Of a DNA stretch of 5,530 nt, positions 5,467 through 5,530 are shown in pieces. Numbering within the stretch: position 1 is the stretch's first letter; every line of letters starts with the position of its first letter. The stretch comes from Candidatus Poseidoniales archaeon. GTDB taxonomy: Archaea > Thermoplasmatota > Poseidoniia > Poseidoniales > Thalassarchaeaceae. The notes beneath the pieces were generated by a model. The model had not been told where the DNA came from. It worked only from the letters and a program-made list of their open reading frames with translations, and searched no databases. A program made the translations under genes and the position numbers. The DNA lies in NCBI GenBank assembly GCA_022447885.1, contig JAKUTA010000096.1, positions 1 through 5,530 of the forward strand. The letters run 5' to 3'.

Positions 5467-5530
5467 ATGGTCGAACTGGTTGACCAAGCGGATGCGCGGG
5501 GCCTGGCAATGCGCCCGAGCCTTCCCTTGG
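5467..5530 (+). CDS. Possible start of a downstream gene (truncated at window edge)
   Basis: From the ATG at 5467 an open frame gives 21 codons, MVELVDQADARGLAMRPSLP and one more, before the edge. The start VELVDQADARGLAMR faintly resembles the N-terminal strand of Nudix hydrolases (hydrophobic strand, VD, then a polar turn), but this is too short to assign. No Shine-Dalgarno site is visible, and the 5' flank is the hairpin. A chance frame is quite possible. Confidence 0.3.
   Translation, partial: MVELVDQADARGLAMRPSLPL

Noticed and set aside
5469..5485. Second weak hairpin (GGTCGA/TTGACC) downstream of the transporter
   Set aside because: The 6-bp stem needs a G-T pair and lies inside the possible downstream reading frame; too weak to call.
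5254..5487. Minus-strand frame at the right edge
   Set aside because: It runs antisense into the well-supported transporter gene and shows no recognisable motif.

Overview
The window is a GC-rich (roughly 60%), densely coded stretch from a prokaryote. It holds five complete protein genes, the 3' end of a sixth, a convincing stand-alone receiver gene among the five-plus-one, and possibly the first codons of another gene at the right edge. I favour a marine Thermoplasmatota-type archaeon (Marine Group II/Poseidoniales-like). The reasons are a JAMM metalloprotease, a secreted phosphatase with a C-terminal membrane anchor, a very acidic protein with a Trp-rich tail, and short divergent promoters. 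This is an inference: oligoribonuclease and the EntS-like MFS transporter are families best known from bacteria, so a high-GC bacterium is not excluded.

Left block, plus strand (1-2032): the C-terminal end of a thioredoxin-like protein, then a small single-domain CheY-like receiver, then a secreted purple-acid-phosphatase-type metallophosphoesterase. The genes lie 26 and 24 nt apart and probably form one transcription unit, although a 7-bp hairpin sits exactly at the GTG start of the phosphatase gene.

Middle block (1915-3440): an acidic protein of unknown function on the minus strand converges on the phosphatase gene, and the two coding regions overlap tail to tail by 118 nt. Upstream it is divergent, across 62 nt, from a plus-strand gene for a JAMM/MPN+ metalloprotease with an intact HxHx7SxxD motif. 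This intergenic region has an 8-bp direct repeat and a TTAA-centred AT-rich core.

Right block (3441-5530): oligoribonuclease (orn) on the minus strand converges on the JAMM gene with a 41-nt gap holding a small inverted repeat. Across 141 nt it is divergent from a 12-TM-type MFS transporter with a strong Shine-Dalgarno sequence. A GC-rich hairpin follows the transporter stop, and a possible new reading frame starts 2 nt after the hairpin and runs off the edge.

The genes do not make up one obvious pathway. The best-supported functional pieces are nanoRNA degradation (Orn), extracytoplasmic phosphate-ester hydrolysis (phosphatase), isopeptide or peptide hydrolysis (JAMM) and small-molecule export (MFS). 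I saw no tRNA, rRNA, CRISPR array, insertion sequence or transposase.
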